The notes beneath the pieces are model-generated. The model worked only from the letters and a program-made list of their open reading frames with translations, searched no databases and was not told the origin of the DNA. A stretch of DNA of 23,247 nt. Origin: Plantago elongata (taxonomy: Eukaryota; Streptophyta; Magnoliopsida; Lamiales; Plantaginaceae). The number at the start of each line of letters is the position of its first letter. Position 1 is the first letter of the stretch. Location: assembly GCA_036897095.1 (NCBI GenBank), contig JAYMSP010002619.1:1-23247 (forward strand). Direction: 5' to 3'. Made by a program: the position numbers and the translations under genes. Below are positions 9,678 to 20,117 of this stretch, piece after piece.

Positions 9678-12448
9678 GATTTAGATGGACATCACATGCA
9701 TATGACTCCTGTAGTGATGTGGATCGGCTGCTAAATAGAGAAAAGGGCATTAGAGTGTGTTTTTATGGTTTTGTGAATGCTATGATGCCCTGGACTTTAG
9801 TACTCAATATGTTTCTCATCTACTTTAATCTGTACAGGAGATTGAGGCTTGTGTTTGTTATGGTTACTGCATGTTTTGACTAAATTATCATGATTTAGAA
9901 GTATATGCACTGATATCTTTGCTGTTAATCTTTATGCCACATCTACCATCTTTTTTGTACAGCTTCACTTATTAGTCATTAGGATATTCTCTATAGAACT
10001 GGCTGGCGGGGGTTTAGATTGTATCTCAAGAATAGGTATGACGTTAGCATTGTATGGCTATTTAGATATTGTTTCCTTTGGGGCTATCTAGTTGGGCATT
10101 AGACGTTGTCTGTAGGATATGAGTAGTGTTCCAGTGGAGAAGGTGCATCTTTGTGGTGGAAGAAATTGTGCACATGTGTGAAGTAGTATTTGTGTATGAT
10201 TATTAGTTCAAGAGCGAGAATCTCTTGGAGCATTTGTGCGTCTTTTTGAGGTAGCTGATTGTCAGAAATGTTTATTTAAAGTTATTCGAACTTGTCGTGT
10301 CTATGTTGGAGGAAAAGTTTCTGCAGGATGTTAGACAGTACTTTTAGACCCCTCCATATCTCTTTCTCCATCCGAAATCGAAGTGTCTGCTATTTCGAAA
10401 GAGCTACTGAATAATGTAGGTCATGGCCAGAATAATCTGTGCATGACATAAATGCATAGGTGATTCCTATTTTCGCAATTTTAGTGCTAGCATTTTCTGA
10501 GTTCTGAATTGATGTGGGATTGTTACAATTTGCATACTCCATCTTATCGCATTGCATTATACTGTATACTTGTGTAGTATTTTGCTTTTCAGCATTTATT
10601 CTTTTTTCTGCTGGCATTTTTGTTGCACAGAGTAAATTTGTGATCTTGCAGCAATAAAGGGGTGAGCTGCAACTAATCTTATTTAGTAAGTTAGAAGCTT
10701 AGTGCAGCATAGCTGAATTTCTTTTTAGGAGCCTGCTTGACGGAGGAGGATCCAATGCAGCAGATGTTTGGTAATATTATGCAAGACAAGAATAATGCAT
10801 AGATGATTTCTATTTTGTTCATCTGGCAGAACTGGTAAAAACTATATGTAAGAAATGAAGTTGGCAGTGAAATTAAAACAGGTGTTGCTCGGAGACTTCT
10901 TAATACATATACAAGTTTGCGTGTTGCATTTTATCCGTCCTAAATTGAAGTACATTTCGTGATCTTTCTTAACATAATTTTTTCTTTTTTGTTGTCATTA
11001 TGATTTAGGTAAAATTTATGATTGAACTTTGATACATCATTGTTGTTGATTGCAGCATCTGGTCACCAGGTCCCCACGACAGGGCATGGGACCTGTACTC
11101 ACATTGCGGTTGCATTTTTAGTTAATTGGGTAAAATACCAATTTTAACCCCCGCTATGGAGGTGAAATGAATAAATGGAACTGGAAGAATAGAAAAACAA
11201 AGAGAAACGGAAAAAGAGAAGAAAGAACGGTTGTTGCCTTTCTCAACTCTAACTATTATTTTGGCGGATTAAACACACCTACTTTCCTTAACTTTGTTTG
11301 CCTTTACACTATTTATGAGTAATATTATAAGATCGAGTAATTTATAATTTAACAAGTGTGCATATAGTCATTTTATGAATTTTGTATTTCTTTTTACTTC
11401 ACTAGTCAAGCGTGTGGCGATACGTGATGCTAACACTGTACACTTGTAGGAGTATTTTTGAATCGGACTACATGAGTACTTGTAATAGGTGCCTTTTGAG
11501 TTGGTGTTGGATATATCAAAATTAAATTTGTTTTAAAAATGTCTTGCTAATATGCTAATATTGGATGTTCTAGCACACAATTGGTATTGAGTGACTTTAG
11601 AAAATAAGGAAAGAACCAACGATTTTAGCTCGTGGGAGAACATATAGGATTTATAAGGAAATAAGGAATTAATCATCCCACCTATCGATGAATCTAATTA
11701 AAATGTAAATATCAATTAAAAGGTTGGATATTATGGTGAGTGAGGCCTACCAATAGGTTTAAGTAAAAAAGAAAAAATATAGAAGGGCGAACTAGTTGTC
11801 CTTTGAGCAACTAGCCGGTTGCTCACCATGGAATTGTAATGAGGGGTACTATTGAACCCTTATATATATTTTTTATTTTTTTATTTTCATTCTTTGTTAA
11901 ATAATAATATATTTAAATTGATGAAATTTTTTATCTTGGCCAACCTTATTATATTTCCTACATACTCCCATATCTTGTCTATGTAGTGTTTATTTGTTAC
12001 TTCGGTGTGTATTTTTATTATTAAATATGATTAAATTTGTTCAATTACATTTAATTATTATATTTTTAGTTCAAGTTTATTATTATTTTAAGTTTTTGTA
12101 CTATTATTATTTACGATGATATTATAATAAAATAATTATTTAATTAAATTCGTCGGATGTTAGATGTTTATGGATACATTAAATTTTTATTGTTTGTTGT
12201 TGGGTTGGTTGAAAATATGTATGTGATAGAAATTAATTGTTTATGAGGTTGATGGTTTGGTTGACTTGTACACTTCGTGTTTGTAAATACTTTAGGAGAG
12301 TAAATATTGTAAAATGAAAGACTTTCCTAATTTATAGAAAAATTCGATTTTAAAATTAAGAATCGGTTAAAAACAATATAAATCGATCAATAATTTTTAT
12401 TTATATAAATACACAAATAAGCAACACAATCTCTCACAAAATACATAA
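9678..12448. other. 3' UTR of FLX-like gene followed by AT-rich intergenic DNA
   Basis: The first few hundred bases after the TGA at 9675-9677 should be 3' UTR. No single poly(A) signal stands out nearby; AATAAA occurs at 10655, which is probably too far. A diverged direct repeat is visible: AAATGCATAGGTGATTCCTATTTT near 10450 and AATGCATAGATGATTTCTATTTT near 10793. An 8-bp inverted repeat, CAGGTCCC (11067-11074) and GGGACCTG (11088-11095), could form a small hairpin. From about 11850 to 12420 the DNA is extremely A+T-rich. No coding sequence is recognised on either strand. Confidence 0.6.
12405..12420 (+). promoter_or_regulatory. TATA-like box upstream of the hAT insertion
   Basis: TTTATATAAATAC near 12408-12420 is a good TATA box, and CA/CT-rich leader-like sequence follows on both sides of the hAT element. 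With the hAT removed, this leader joins the sequence at 13316 onward, so the element may have landed in the 5' leader of a small gene. Inference only. Confidence 0.3.
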
Positions 12449-13315
12449 CAATCAACTAGGGCTGTGCAACGGACGGGTAAGGATCAATCAGCATCCGTTT
12501 GACCGGAAATTTTGACCGGATTTTCGGTCAAACGGATGGAAAAATAGTCCATCCGTTATCTATCCATTCCGAGCGGATTGGATACGGATAAATCCGCCGG
12601 ATAACAGATAAATTCAGCGGATATCCGTATCCAGTAAATTTAAAGAAAATGAAAAGAAAAAGAGAGCAAGAAAGAAGAAGAGGAAAGAATAAAATCCCCA
12701 AATCTTCTTCTTCTTCCCCACGCCTGCTCCAATTCACCGATGGAGAGATGCCACCGCAGCCGCCGCCTCCGGAAGTCTCTATCCGCCTCTGTCGCGCCTC
12801 CTCTGCAGCCCGCTGACGAATGGAGAAGAAGATGACAGCGGTGCATATGATTGGACTGGTTTTAAACCTTCGTCATTCAATTCGTCAATGTCCGATGAGG
12901 AAACATCATCGCCGTTGATGTCGTAGGCTTCGTTGTCACCGTGGATCTGTTGGTCGTGTTGGGTGAAGAAGTGGTGGCAGACCATGGCAGTTTGCAGAGA
13001 CGTGGTGGTGACAAGGCGGCGTAGATCTGGTCACCATGAAGAAGGGCTTAGTTTGGGTGGCTAGTCTAGATTTGTATTGGGTCCAACCCAAAATTTTCTT
13101 TACATTTTGAACCATCACTTTATTAATAACCTAGTTTTGAACGGATAAACGGATATCCGGTGAATTTATCCATTTTATCCGTTCAAAACGGATGGAGGAA
13201 AACCCCATCCACGTTCCTATCCGTTTCTTAACGGATCGATCCGATCCGGTCTGTTTTAGCGGATAAACGAACCGGATTTGTGGATCCGGATGAAATAAGT
13301 AGCCCTACAATCAAC
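12449..13315. mobile_element. Non-autonomous hAT-type DNA transposon with 8-bp target duplication
   Basis: The 851-bp element (12457-13307) starts TAGGGCTGTGCAACGG and ends ..AAGTAGCCCTA, giving short terminal inverted repeats TAGGGCT/AGCCCTA. It is flanked by exact 8-bp copies CAATCAAC at 12449-12456 and 13308-13315, the length made by hAT transposases. Both ends are packed with ATCCG or CGGAT pentamers: 10 in the left 185 bases and 13 in the right 178. Subterminal motif arrays of this kind are known transposase-binding sites in hAT elements. The interior (about 12715-13080) is more GC-rich but holds no transposase motif. Short minus-strand frames at 12528-12737, 12640-12846, 12779-12985 and 12936-13118 look like chance. 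The element would depend on a transposase elsewhere in the genome. Confidence 0.88.
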
Positions 13316-13625
13316 AATATTTATCTCTCTAAAAAAATCTATCACTCTACGGCTCTACCTCTCCAAACTGACTCTCCAAATCGATCAATCGTGCTTATCT
13401 TCATCCACACCTGAATAACTCGCCGGTGACCACGATCTCGACGGTCGATTGTCGAGAACAACGCCGAAGAAGCTCCTACATCTGATATCGAACCTGATTT
13501 CGAATCTGATGCTGATTTTTTGCAGTCAAAGGATCTGAAAATTAGCTCGGCTAACAGCTCATCATCGTCTAGCTTCAAGCTTACTGTTGCAGAGAATCAG
13601 ATCCGTTGTGTTTGTTTTGTAATAT
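13316..13625 (+). pseudogene. Possible decayed gene fragment, acidic Ser-rich reading frame without start codon
   Basis: A CT-rich leader-like stretch (13316-13400) is followed by a plus-strand frame without an ATG. Its codons read NNAEEAPTSDIEPDFESD, then FLQSKDLKISSANSS, and it ends at a TGA near 13625. GC content is higher than the surroundings and the residues are biased to acidic and Ser, unlike random frames. I do not recognise a family. The overlapping minus-strand frame (13578 to 13342) is the alternative; it starts with ATG but has no known domain either. Either could be a remnant of a gene whose leader was hit by the hAT element. Confidence 0.25.
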
Positions 13626-13751
13626 GAATGTGTAATGATTGAGCAACAACACCTTTGACTTTTGAAGGAAGCTTTTGAATAGTTTTAATTTTTTTGTACT
13701 ACTCTCCTATTATTATGTTAGCTTTTCTATGATAGCTAGCGACTTGTAGAC
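13626..13751. other. Short AT-rich spacer
   Basis: Nothing recognisable between the fragment ending near 13625 and the Harbinger target duplication at 13752. Confidence 0.6.
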
Positions 13752-14041
13752 TTAGACCAGCTCTAATGGAGTCGTCGTCGGGGCGCATCGTCACCCCCCG
13801 ACTTTTTCAATTTGGAATTTCCCCCCCACTTTTGAAATTTTGAATTTCCCCCCCACTTTTGAATTTCGAATTTTGAGACCCCCCCCTATCCACCAAAAAC
13901 ATCTATAAAACAACCCCCAATCTTCATATTCTTCACCTCATCCCAGCTCCAAATCCTCCTTCTCTCTTAATTAAACTCAAAAAACTCTCTTCTCCTAAAA
14001 CACCCGTTCCCCTATCATTTTATGGCAACTTTTCTGGCAAG

Positions 14042-15225
14042 ATGAACAATGAATTTATCAAGTATGTCAAAGAAACCGACCCCCAAAAATACACTGAGTA
14101 CTTGGAAGCTCAACTCAACAATACTATTTTTTCACCCTACCCGAATCCCCAAATGACTGCCGCTCGGCCTTTGTTCCAAGGCTCCTACACTCCACAGTAC
14201 GAATCTCCATCCTACCAAACACACATCCATTCACAAACTCCGGAAGTAGACGTGGAGTTTGTGCGAGAGACGCAACCGGAAACACAACCAATCCGGAAGC
14301 GTGGGAAAGCCAAAGCCACCAGAGGAGCGGCAACCCACACAACAACCTCACGGAACAATTCGTACAACGAGAGTGAGGACATCGGGCTTATCTCTACCTA
14401 CATGGAGGTTAGCCAGAATTCTATTGTGGGAACGGATTAGAAGTACGGCAAACTGTTTCGTCTTGTTGCCGAGAAGTACGAGAACATAAAGAAGTGTGGA
14501 ATGATGGCCAGGGTGGATAAATTCCGGTCTCATGATTCACTCCGTGGAAGATGGGGGCAGCTGAAGAAGACATGAATCATTGGATGATTTGTGTGGAGCA
14601 TGCTACTGGCATGGTCGGCGATCGGAGTGGCTACAATGAGTCCGATGTGATAGAGACTTCCCAGCAACTCTACAGGGAGAAGTCGAAGAACCAATCCTAG
14701 TTCACGACGTTCAAACAGTGGGATGCTCTGAAAGCATACCCAGAGTAGCAACTTAAGATGAACTTGGAGGACGTCCTGAAGAACAACGTACCACCTAGGG
14801 AGGATGGGTTCGAAGGTAACGATGCTGACGACGGTGATGAACCAATGGCATCTGCAGGTGGCAGCAGTGGAAGTAAGCGCACTCGGGGTTATGATTGTGG
14901 AGCAAGCATCAAACATCCCATTGATCGTGACAAGGCCAAGAAGTTGGCTAAGAATTTCACTTCCAGTAACTCTTCCAATGTGGATGCCTTGCATGGCTCA
15001 TTAGATGGCATAAACTTGAATTTTTCCGACTGGCTTGAAGTTGAAAAGGCAAAGTTGGAGCTTGATTTGAAGGAGGAGCGTAAGGCGAGTGACCTGGAGC
15101 TGAGGGAAAAGGCGAAGATGATGGACACGTACATGTCACTCATGGCAAACTACAACAACTTGCCCAAACAGGGCAAAGCAAACGTAGATGCACTTGGCGC
15201 ACTCCTGTTCCCTAATAAGGACTAA
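14042..15225 (+). pseudogene. Harbinger ORF1 (Myb/SANT-like DNA-binding protein), broken by stops and a frameshift
   Basis: The frame starts MNNEFIKYVKETDPQKY, passes a basic stretch RKRGKAKATRG, and enters the Myb/SANT-like domain: DIGLISTYMEVSQNSIVGTD, then KYGKLFRLVAEKYENIKK, then DSLRGRWGQLKK. Such proteins are often mislabelled in plant databases as glutathione S-transferase T3-like. The first stop, TAG at 14438-14440, sits where relatives commonly have a Gln codon. A one-base loss near 14562-14572 shifts the frame. Further stops lie at 14698-14700 and 14746-14748. From 14758 the frame is open to 15225 and includes IKHPIDRDKAKKLAKN, HGSLDGINLNFSDWLEVEK and a charged helix, the usual C-terminal half. 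In live elements ORF1 helps bring the transposase to the element ends. This copy cannot make the full protein. Confidence 0.82.
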
Positions 15226-15254
15226 TGGCGAATGAATGCTTCCGTAGTGTGTCG

Positions 15255-15350
15255 TTTTTGTGTTTTTACCTTCTGCCTTGTTTGCTTTGTGTTTTTTACC
15301 TTCTGCCTCGTTTGCTTTGTGTTGTTTACCTTCTGCCTTGTTTGTAATTT
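15255..15350 (+). repeat. 30-bp minisatellite, three copies, inside the Harbinger element
   Basis: TTTACCTTCTGCCTTGTTTG recurs with a 30-base period (TTCTGCC at 15271, 15301 and 15331), differing by a few bases per copy. It lies between the ORF1 stop and the 3' inverted repeat. Its minus-strand translation gives a repetitive Lys/Ala/Glu/Gly peptide, which is an artefact of the repeat. Confidence 0.9.
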
Positions 15351-15516
15351 TGAATTTTTCAATATGAATTTGAATTTTGAATTTTATTTTGAATTTAAAT
15401 TTTAAAAAAAATGATGTGACGACGACGACGCGCCACCACTGGAGCAAAAACGTCAACGACACGTCGTCGTGGCACGATGACGCGCCGTCGGCTCGTCACC
15501 ATTGAGGATGGTCTTA

Positions 15517-15736
15517 CGTTTTCCTGCTTCATTTTATGTCATTTACATTCATTTAAGATTCTAGCTATTTTCGTATTAGTTTCTTCTTTAAATGCTCCTT
15601 TTCCTATTCTAATTTTTACGGAATGAGGAGATAAATATGAATTTGAATATTTTAGTGTGTAATTTAGTAGTGGTAATTGTATATGTATATGTCAATTTTG
15701 ATATTATTATTGTAAAAGAAACACATATCGAGAACT
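15517..15736. other. AT-rich stretch between Harbinger end and minisatellite
   Basis: No gene or element end is recognised. If the upstream MULE-related element once extended this far, its left terminus should lie here, but I could not find one. Confidence 0.5.
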
Positions 15737-16450
15737 GTCGTTATAGTTTTAAGTATCATTGTAATGTCCTTAACTTGTATTGAATGTTTATGTTTGTAAT
15801 TGTTTTTATTGTATATATTGTAGTATAAAAATACATCATTGTAGGTATAACCAAATGTTATTGTTTCATGAAATATTATTGTAGTTTTAAGTAGGAACGT
15901 TGGAATTTTTAGCTTCTGGTGCAATATATTTTATGATTTGGTTTTGTACAAATGTTTTGTTATAGTTTTAAAGGCATTGTAATATTTTTAATGTGCACTA
16001 TTATGTGCATCGATGTTATTGCTTTTAACTTGTGTTGCATGATCGTGGTTTGTTATAGTTTTAAAATGTATTTTTGTAGTTTTAAGATACATTGTCATGT
16101 TGTAAGCATTAAAGTTATGTTGAATGCATGTTATTGTTTTTAGCGCATATGTTATAGTTATAAGGCCTAGTGTTGTAATTTTAAGCATCAACGTTGTGTT
16201 TTAACTTTTGCGAAATATTTATGATTTGATTTTTTGCAATTGTTATAGTTTGAAGATGCACGATTAATGTTTTATGTCTTAATGTTATTGGTTTTAGCTT
16301 GTGTTGCATTTTCGTGTTTTGTTATAGTTTTAAAATGCAATGTTATGGTTTTACACATTAATGTTCCTTCTTTTAGCGTGTGTTGCACGTTTCTTCCTTG
16401 TTTTAACCAATGTGATAGTTCTAACGTGAGATGTTATGGTTTTAACCTAG
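15737..16450 (+). repeat. Degenerate minisatellite with GTTATAGTTTTAA core
   Basis: About seven diverged units of roughly 75-105 bases. Cores occur at 15740, 15959, 16050, 16150, 16242, 16320 and 16433 (last one GTTATGGTTTTAA). Between cores a loose pattern recurs: GTTATTG.TTTTAG followed by TTGTGTTGCATG. The reverse complement of the same core (TTAAAACTATAAC) fills the MULE at 18343-20720, suggesting this array is the interior of a related element in opposite orientation. Short frames here (15664-15924 minus, 15952-16143, 16267-16476) reflect the repeat, not genes. Confidence 0.7.
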
Positions 16451-16879
16451 TTAGTGAATATTTTATGCAGTTGTGATGATAACATCTAGTTGGATTGTAG
16501 GTCTCTCAAAATTGATAATGTAGTATTGAAGCAACAATCACATGCAATGTAAGACAGAAAGTTGAAGTTCACCAAGTTTGATCAAGAAAAAAAAATTCTA
16601 TTTTAATAACTCAATTGCATTTGATAAAAAATACCGAGTGGATATTTATTGTAATTTATTTTTCCACGAGAATAGATGTTTTAAATTATTTGGATAACTG
16701 AGTGGCTAATTTAAGCTTGTTTATTTTTGTTTTCATGGCATTATTGAAACTGTTAAATCTGTTTGATGGTATAAACCTGTCACTGAAAACTAACAAGTCG
16801 TCATAGAAATATCATATAGGTCCTTAAAACCACCACACAATTTATTTAAACGTTGACAAAAGAAGTTATAACTATAATT

Positions 16880-17143
16880 GAAACATACATTATCGACACA
16901 TTAAAACCATCATATTATCTTTTAAAAAATTAACAAAATGCGTTAAAACTGAAACTAAAACTTTCAATGTTAATAACTTAAATTCATAAAATAATCTATT
17001 AAAAACATAATGAAAAATGTGTGTCTCAGCGATTTTAAGACACTGAGCTGGTCAGACTGCTAAAATCCAAAAACCGCGAAAAATTATAAAAAATTATGAT
17101 TTTTCTATCTTTAGAAAAATCTTACCTTTTCCAAGACATTGAC
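16880..17143 (-). mobile_element. Terminus and subterminal arm of a MULE-like element related to the one at 18343-20720
   Basis: Read inward on the minus strand from 17143, the sequence GTCAATGTCTTGGAAAAGG closely matches the left end of the MULE at 18343, GCCAAAGTCTTAGAAAAGG. The similarity continues through A/T-rich sequence, a CGCGGT motif and CAGTCTGACC (CAGTCAGACC in the other copy). It continues to a shared internal block: TTTTGTTAATT..TAAAAGATAATAT at about 16910-16950, facing TTTTGTTAATT..GAAAAGATAATGT at 18612-18643. The opposite end and the target duplication were not found; together with the array at 15737-16450 this may be a truncated copy of about 1.4 kb or more. Confidence 0.6.
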
Positions 17144-17223
17144 ACTTTAAGAAATAATTTTCAATTTTAAAGTAATTACTCTATCCTAGACATTTTATTT
17201 TCACCTTTCTTTTTGCATCTTTT

Positions 17224-17333
17224 AAGGTAATTAAGTTTTTTTAAACGGCTAAGGGTGACTCGAACCCCCGACGTACTAGTTGGAGGGGAAGCGGCTTAAT
17301 AATTGAGATGTACTTCGTTGTCAAGGTAATTAA
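17224..17333 (-). mobile_element. Very short tRNA-like SINE (88 bp) with 11-bp target duplication
   Basis: AAGGTAATTAA occurs exactly at 17224-17234 and 17323-17333. The 88 bases between them, read on the minus strand, look like a tRNA-derived retroposon. An A-box-like ACATCTCAATTATTAAGCC comes first, then about 30 bases further a B box GGGGGTTCGAGTCACCC (consensus GGTTCGANTCC), and then a short A-rich tail (GTTTAAAAAAAC) just before the duplication. This is the expected layout of a SINE moved by LINE machinery. The body is barely longer than a tRNA, so it could also be a retroposed tRNA pseudogene. Confidence 0.72.
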
Positions 17334-17560
17334 TTGTTGATTGTACATAGAAATGATAAACAGAATAAAAGTATGAAAAATAAGATAGGAAAATGATAAA
17401 GAATGAAATAAGATAGGAAAATCGTAAATAAGTTTTTGGTTGTACTTTTACTTTGTTTGAATCTTAGTCGAAATGTCGTGTTGACTTATAAGTACTGGGA
17501 CTTCAGTGCATTTGTACTTTGTGTTGTTTGTCTTATACTTTGGCAGTTAGTTACTTATGT
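17334..17560. other. AT-rich spacer before the LINE
   Basis: Nothing recognisable between the SINE and the LINE target duplication. Confidence 0.5.
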
Positions 17561-18652
17561 AAGTTAATTTCTTCCTATGTGGAAATTACCTTTGGATGGT
17601 AAGTTCAACACTTCTACTGCTAGAGAACTTATTTGAGCAAGAAAACAAGTTGTGCAATACTTAGAACTGCTATGGAATGCTCATGTATGTCCTATTTCCA
17701 TTTTTATGTGGAAAACTTTGCATAACTGGATCCATGTTGATGCTATTATGCAAGAGAGAGGCGTCGTTAAGGTATCCAAATGTCAGTGTTGTAACCAATG
17801 TGAAAACATAGCACATGTATTGGTTCAAAACAAAGAAGTTAATGTGCCAGTCCTTGTGCATCATGATCGTGTTAGCATATTTTTGGCATGGAAGTACTCA
17901 TTTGATCATGTTAGGACTAGACACATTAGAAGATTCTTGCCTATGTTCATTTTCTGGTTTGCTAGGAGAGCACGGAATGAAGCTAAGTATGATATGATTG
18001 CTATTAATGGTAAACTACCATATTAAAAGTGTTGGAGTATCTTAAGTTAAGCAATTTACGATTGATTATGTCTGTATCTCAGGGGAAAGGTGATAAATAA
18101 GTGGTGGAATTGTGGGGTATGAGACTGAAACCAATCAGAGTGAAGCCTATGATAATTCTAAGTTGGGAGAGGCCTAGAAAAGATTGGGTTAAGGTTAATA
18201 CGGATGCATCAATTATGCCTCAAGCTAATTTTTCTGCCATTGGAGGATAATAAGAGATCATGAGGGGAGATTCATTGGAGCATTCAGGAAGCTATGCAAA
18301 AGTATGTGTATATTTGGAGCAGAACTGCAGGCTATTGTGGAGGCCAAAGTCTTAGAAAAGGAAATATTTTCTCTAAAACTAAGAAAATTATGATTTTCGT
18401 GCGGTCAGAGCATTTTACAGTCAGACCGGTCGAATTAAATTAAAATAGCTGACCGGATCTGTTAAGAATATTAATTATGTAGAATATTAATTATGTGACA
18501 GTTTTAAGTCGATTTGTTGATTATTTAAGATAGTTTGTTGTATTTTTAAGAGTATGATAATCAAACTATTTTTTTTCTTCATAGTTTTAAGTTGATACAT
18601 TTGTGTTTTAATTTTGTTAATTGTATTTTGAAAAGATAATGTAAAACCTTAA

Positions 18653-19796
18653 TTAACATGAACATTTCAAATATTTAGAAATCAGTAACATGTCGAAAAA
18701 TATAAAAACAATAAACGATGAATTTAAATAAATAACACAGAATTTTAAAACCACCATATATTGAACCATAATATTCTTGAACATTATATTATTACAAACA
18801 ATATTGAAAGAACAAAAATAGAATAAAATGATGTCTTGTTGCTTGCTTGCTGCTTCATCATAATGTCTTTTATACACTTCTAGTAACTCTTGCCATGTTA
18901 TAGCAGTGAGACCTTTCAGTGATCTTTAGACATCAACATTCTCTTTTAAGACCACAACACGTAAGATTAAAAGTAACATGTCCTATTAAAACCTTAATTT
19001 ATGTTTCTAAAACAATAGAAGGCTATAATATAGTAGCAATTTATTACCACATCTAAAAACATTAGCATAAAACTACAATACACATTCAATTAATATATAA
19101 CAAATATCATAAAAACTATAATATACATATTCAAATAACTAATTATGCATATTAAATAGGTAATATATATCGCTTAATTAGAACCGTCCTAAATCTTAAA
19201 TCCGAATTAAACCGTAGCTACGTGGGGGAGTTTTCATGTTCAGTTGGTTTAGGGGTTCACCATTATCCTTAGGGATTTAGAATGTGGAATAGAAACCCTA
19301 AAAACAATAACTACGCATATTAAATCAGTAACATGTGTCGTTTAAAACTACAATTACACAGTTTATAAGTAACATTTAAAATTATAACACAAGCCTTTTA
19401 AACCATAATATATTGCCTAAAACAATAACATTATATCTTAAAGCTACAATTACACATCTTAGAAGAACCATTTAAAACTATAACGCTAAGCGTTCTAACT
19501 AAGCGTTCTAACCATAACATATAATCCTAAACTAGTAACGTTACATCTAAAAACTAGAATTACACATTTTAGAAGTACAATTATGTTATAAGCTAAAGTC
19601 AGTAATATATAGTATTAAATTAGCAACATATTAATTTAAAACTAGAGTATTTTTTTTATTAAAACATTAACAAGAGTACAACAGATTTGTTTTCAAATTA
19701 TTGACAATGTAAACATTGTTGGTAACCTAAAACCGTAATGTAGGTGGTTAAATGTGTAACATATGATCTAAAACTATCATTACGAACATGAGCAGA
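18653..19796 (-). repeat. Degenerate TTAAAACTATAAC array inside the MULE
   Basis: Diverged repeats with cores such as TTAAAATTATAAC (19379), TTTAAAACTATAAC (19470), CTAAAACTA and CTAGAATTACACA. They alternate with ACACATCTTAGAAG-like and AACATTA blocks. On the minus strand the core reads GTTATAGTTTTAA, identical to the core of the array at 15737-16450. No protein is encoded. Confidence 0.6.
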
Positions 19797-20018
19797 ATCC
19801 ACAATATAAGCTAAATCTGTAATATATATGGCTAAATCGATAACAGAATGACTTAAAACTATCCTAAACAATGGCAATTCTCGCGCATTATAAAATGAAC
19901 AAGAAAAATCCACGATATAAGCTAAATATGTAATATATATGGTTAAACCGATAACAGATCGACTTAAAACTATCCTAAACAATGGCAATTCTCGCGTATT
20001 ATAAAATGAACTAGCAAA
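19797..20018. repeat. 111-bp tandem duplication inside the MULE
   Basis: Two head-to-tail copies, 19797-19907 and 19908-20018, begin ATCCACRATATAAGCTAAAT and both contain CTATCCTAAACAATGGCAAT followed by TCTCGCG. They differ at roughly ten positions. The minus-strand open frame 20084-19698 merely translates this duplication twice. Confidence 0.9.
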
Positions 20019-20117
20019 ACAATGATAGTAGCTAAAACAACAGTTTAGTTGCTTAAGAATAAAACTGATCTTCCTAAAAACCATGTGAAGTTTTATTCAA
20101 ATCAGTAGCAGAACATA

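Larger units (their letters stand above)
13752..15516 (+). mobile_element. PIF/Harbinger element with TTA target duplication, only ORF1 present
   Basis: The 1759-bp element (13755-15513) is bounded by imperfect 15-bp inverted repeats: GACCAGCTCTAATGG at 13755-13769 and, read inward from the other end, GACCATCCTCAATGG at 15513-15499. TTA flanks both sides (13752-13754 and 15514-15516), the 3-bp target duplication typical of PIF/Harbinger. Next to both repeats lie GTCGTCG/CGACGAC-rich stretches. Autonomous plant members encode ORF1 (a Myb/SANT-like DNA-binding protein) and a DDE transposase. Here only ORF1-derived sequence is seen, so the copy is non-autonomous. Confidence 0.88.

Noticed and set aside
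10320..10960. Possible Stowaway-type MITE around CTCCATCCGAAATCG
   Set aside because: The CTCCNTCCG-like text is not matched by an inverted copy with TA duplications; only a weak direct repeat is visible.
15136..15462. Minus-strand open frame with KAEGK-type repeats
   Set aside because: It is the shadow of the 30-bp minisatellite downstream of the Harbinger ORF1.
15737..16450. Possible CRISPR-like or satellite array
   Set aside because: Units are variable in length and strongly diverged, the DNA is plant nuclear, and the same core occurs in a nearby transposon; it is best seen as a transposon-internal minisatellite.
19698..20084. 128-residue minus-strand open frame with a repeated Arg-Glu-Leu-Pro-Leu-Phe-Arg block
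   Set aside because: The repeat in the peptide is the 111-bp DNA tandem duplication translated twice; it lies in a degenerate A/T-rich array inside the MULE and has no known domain.
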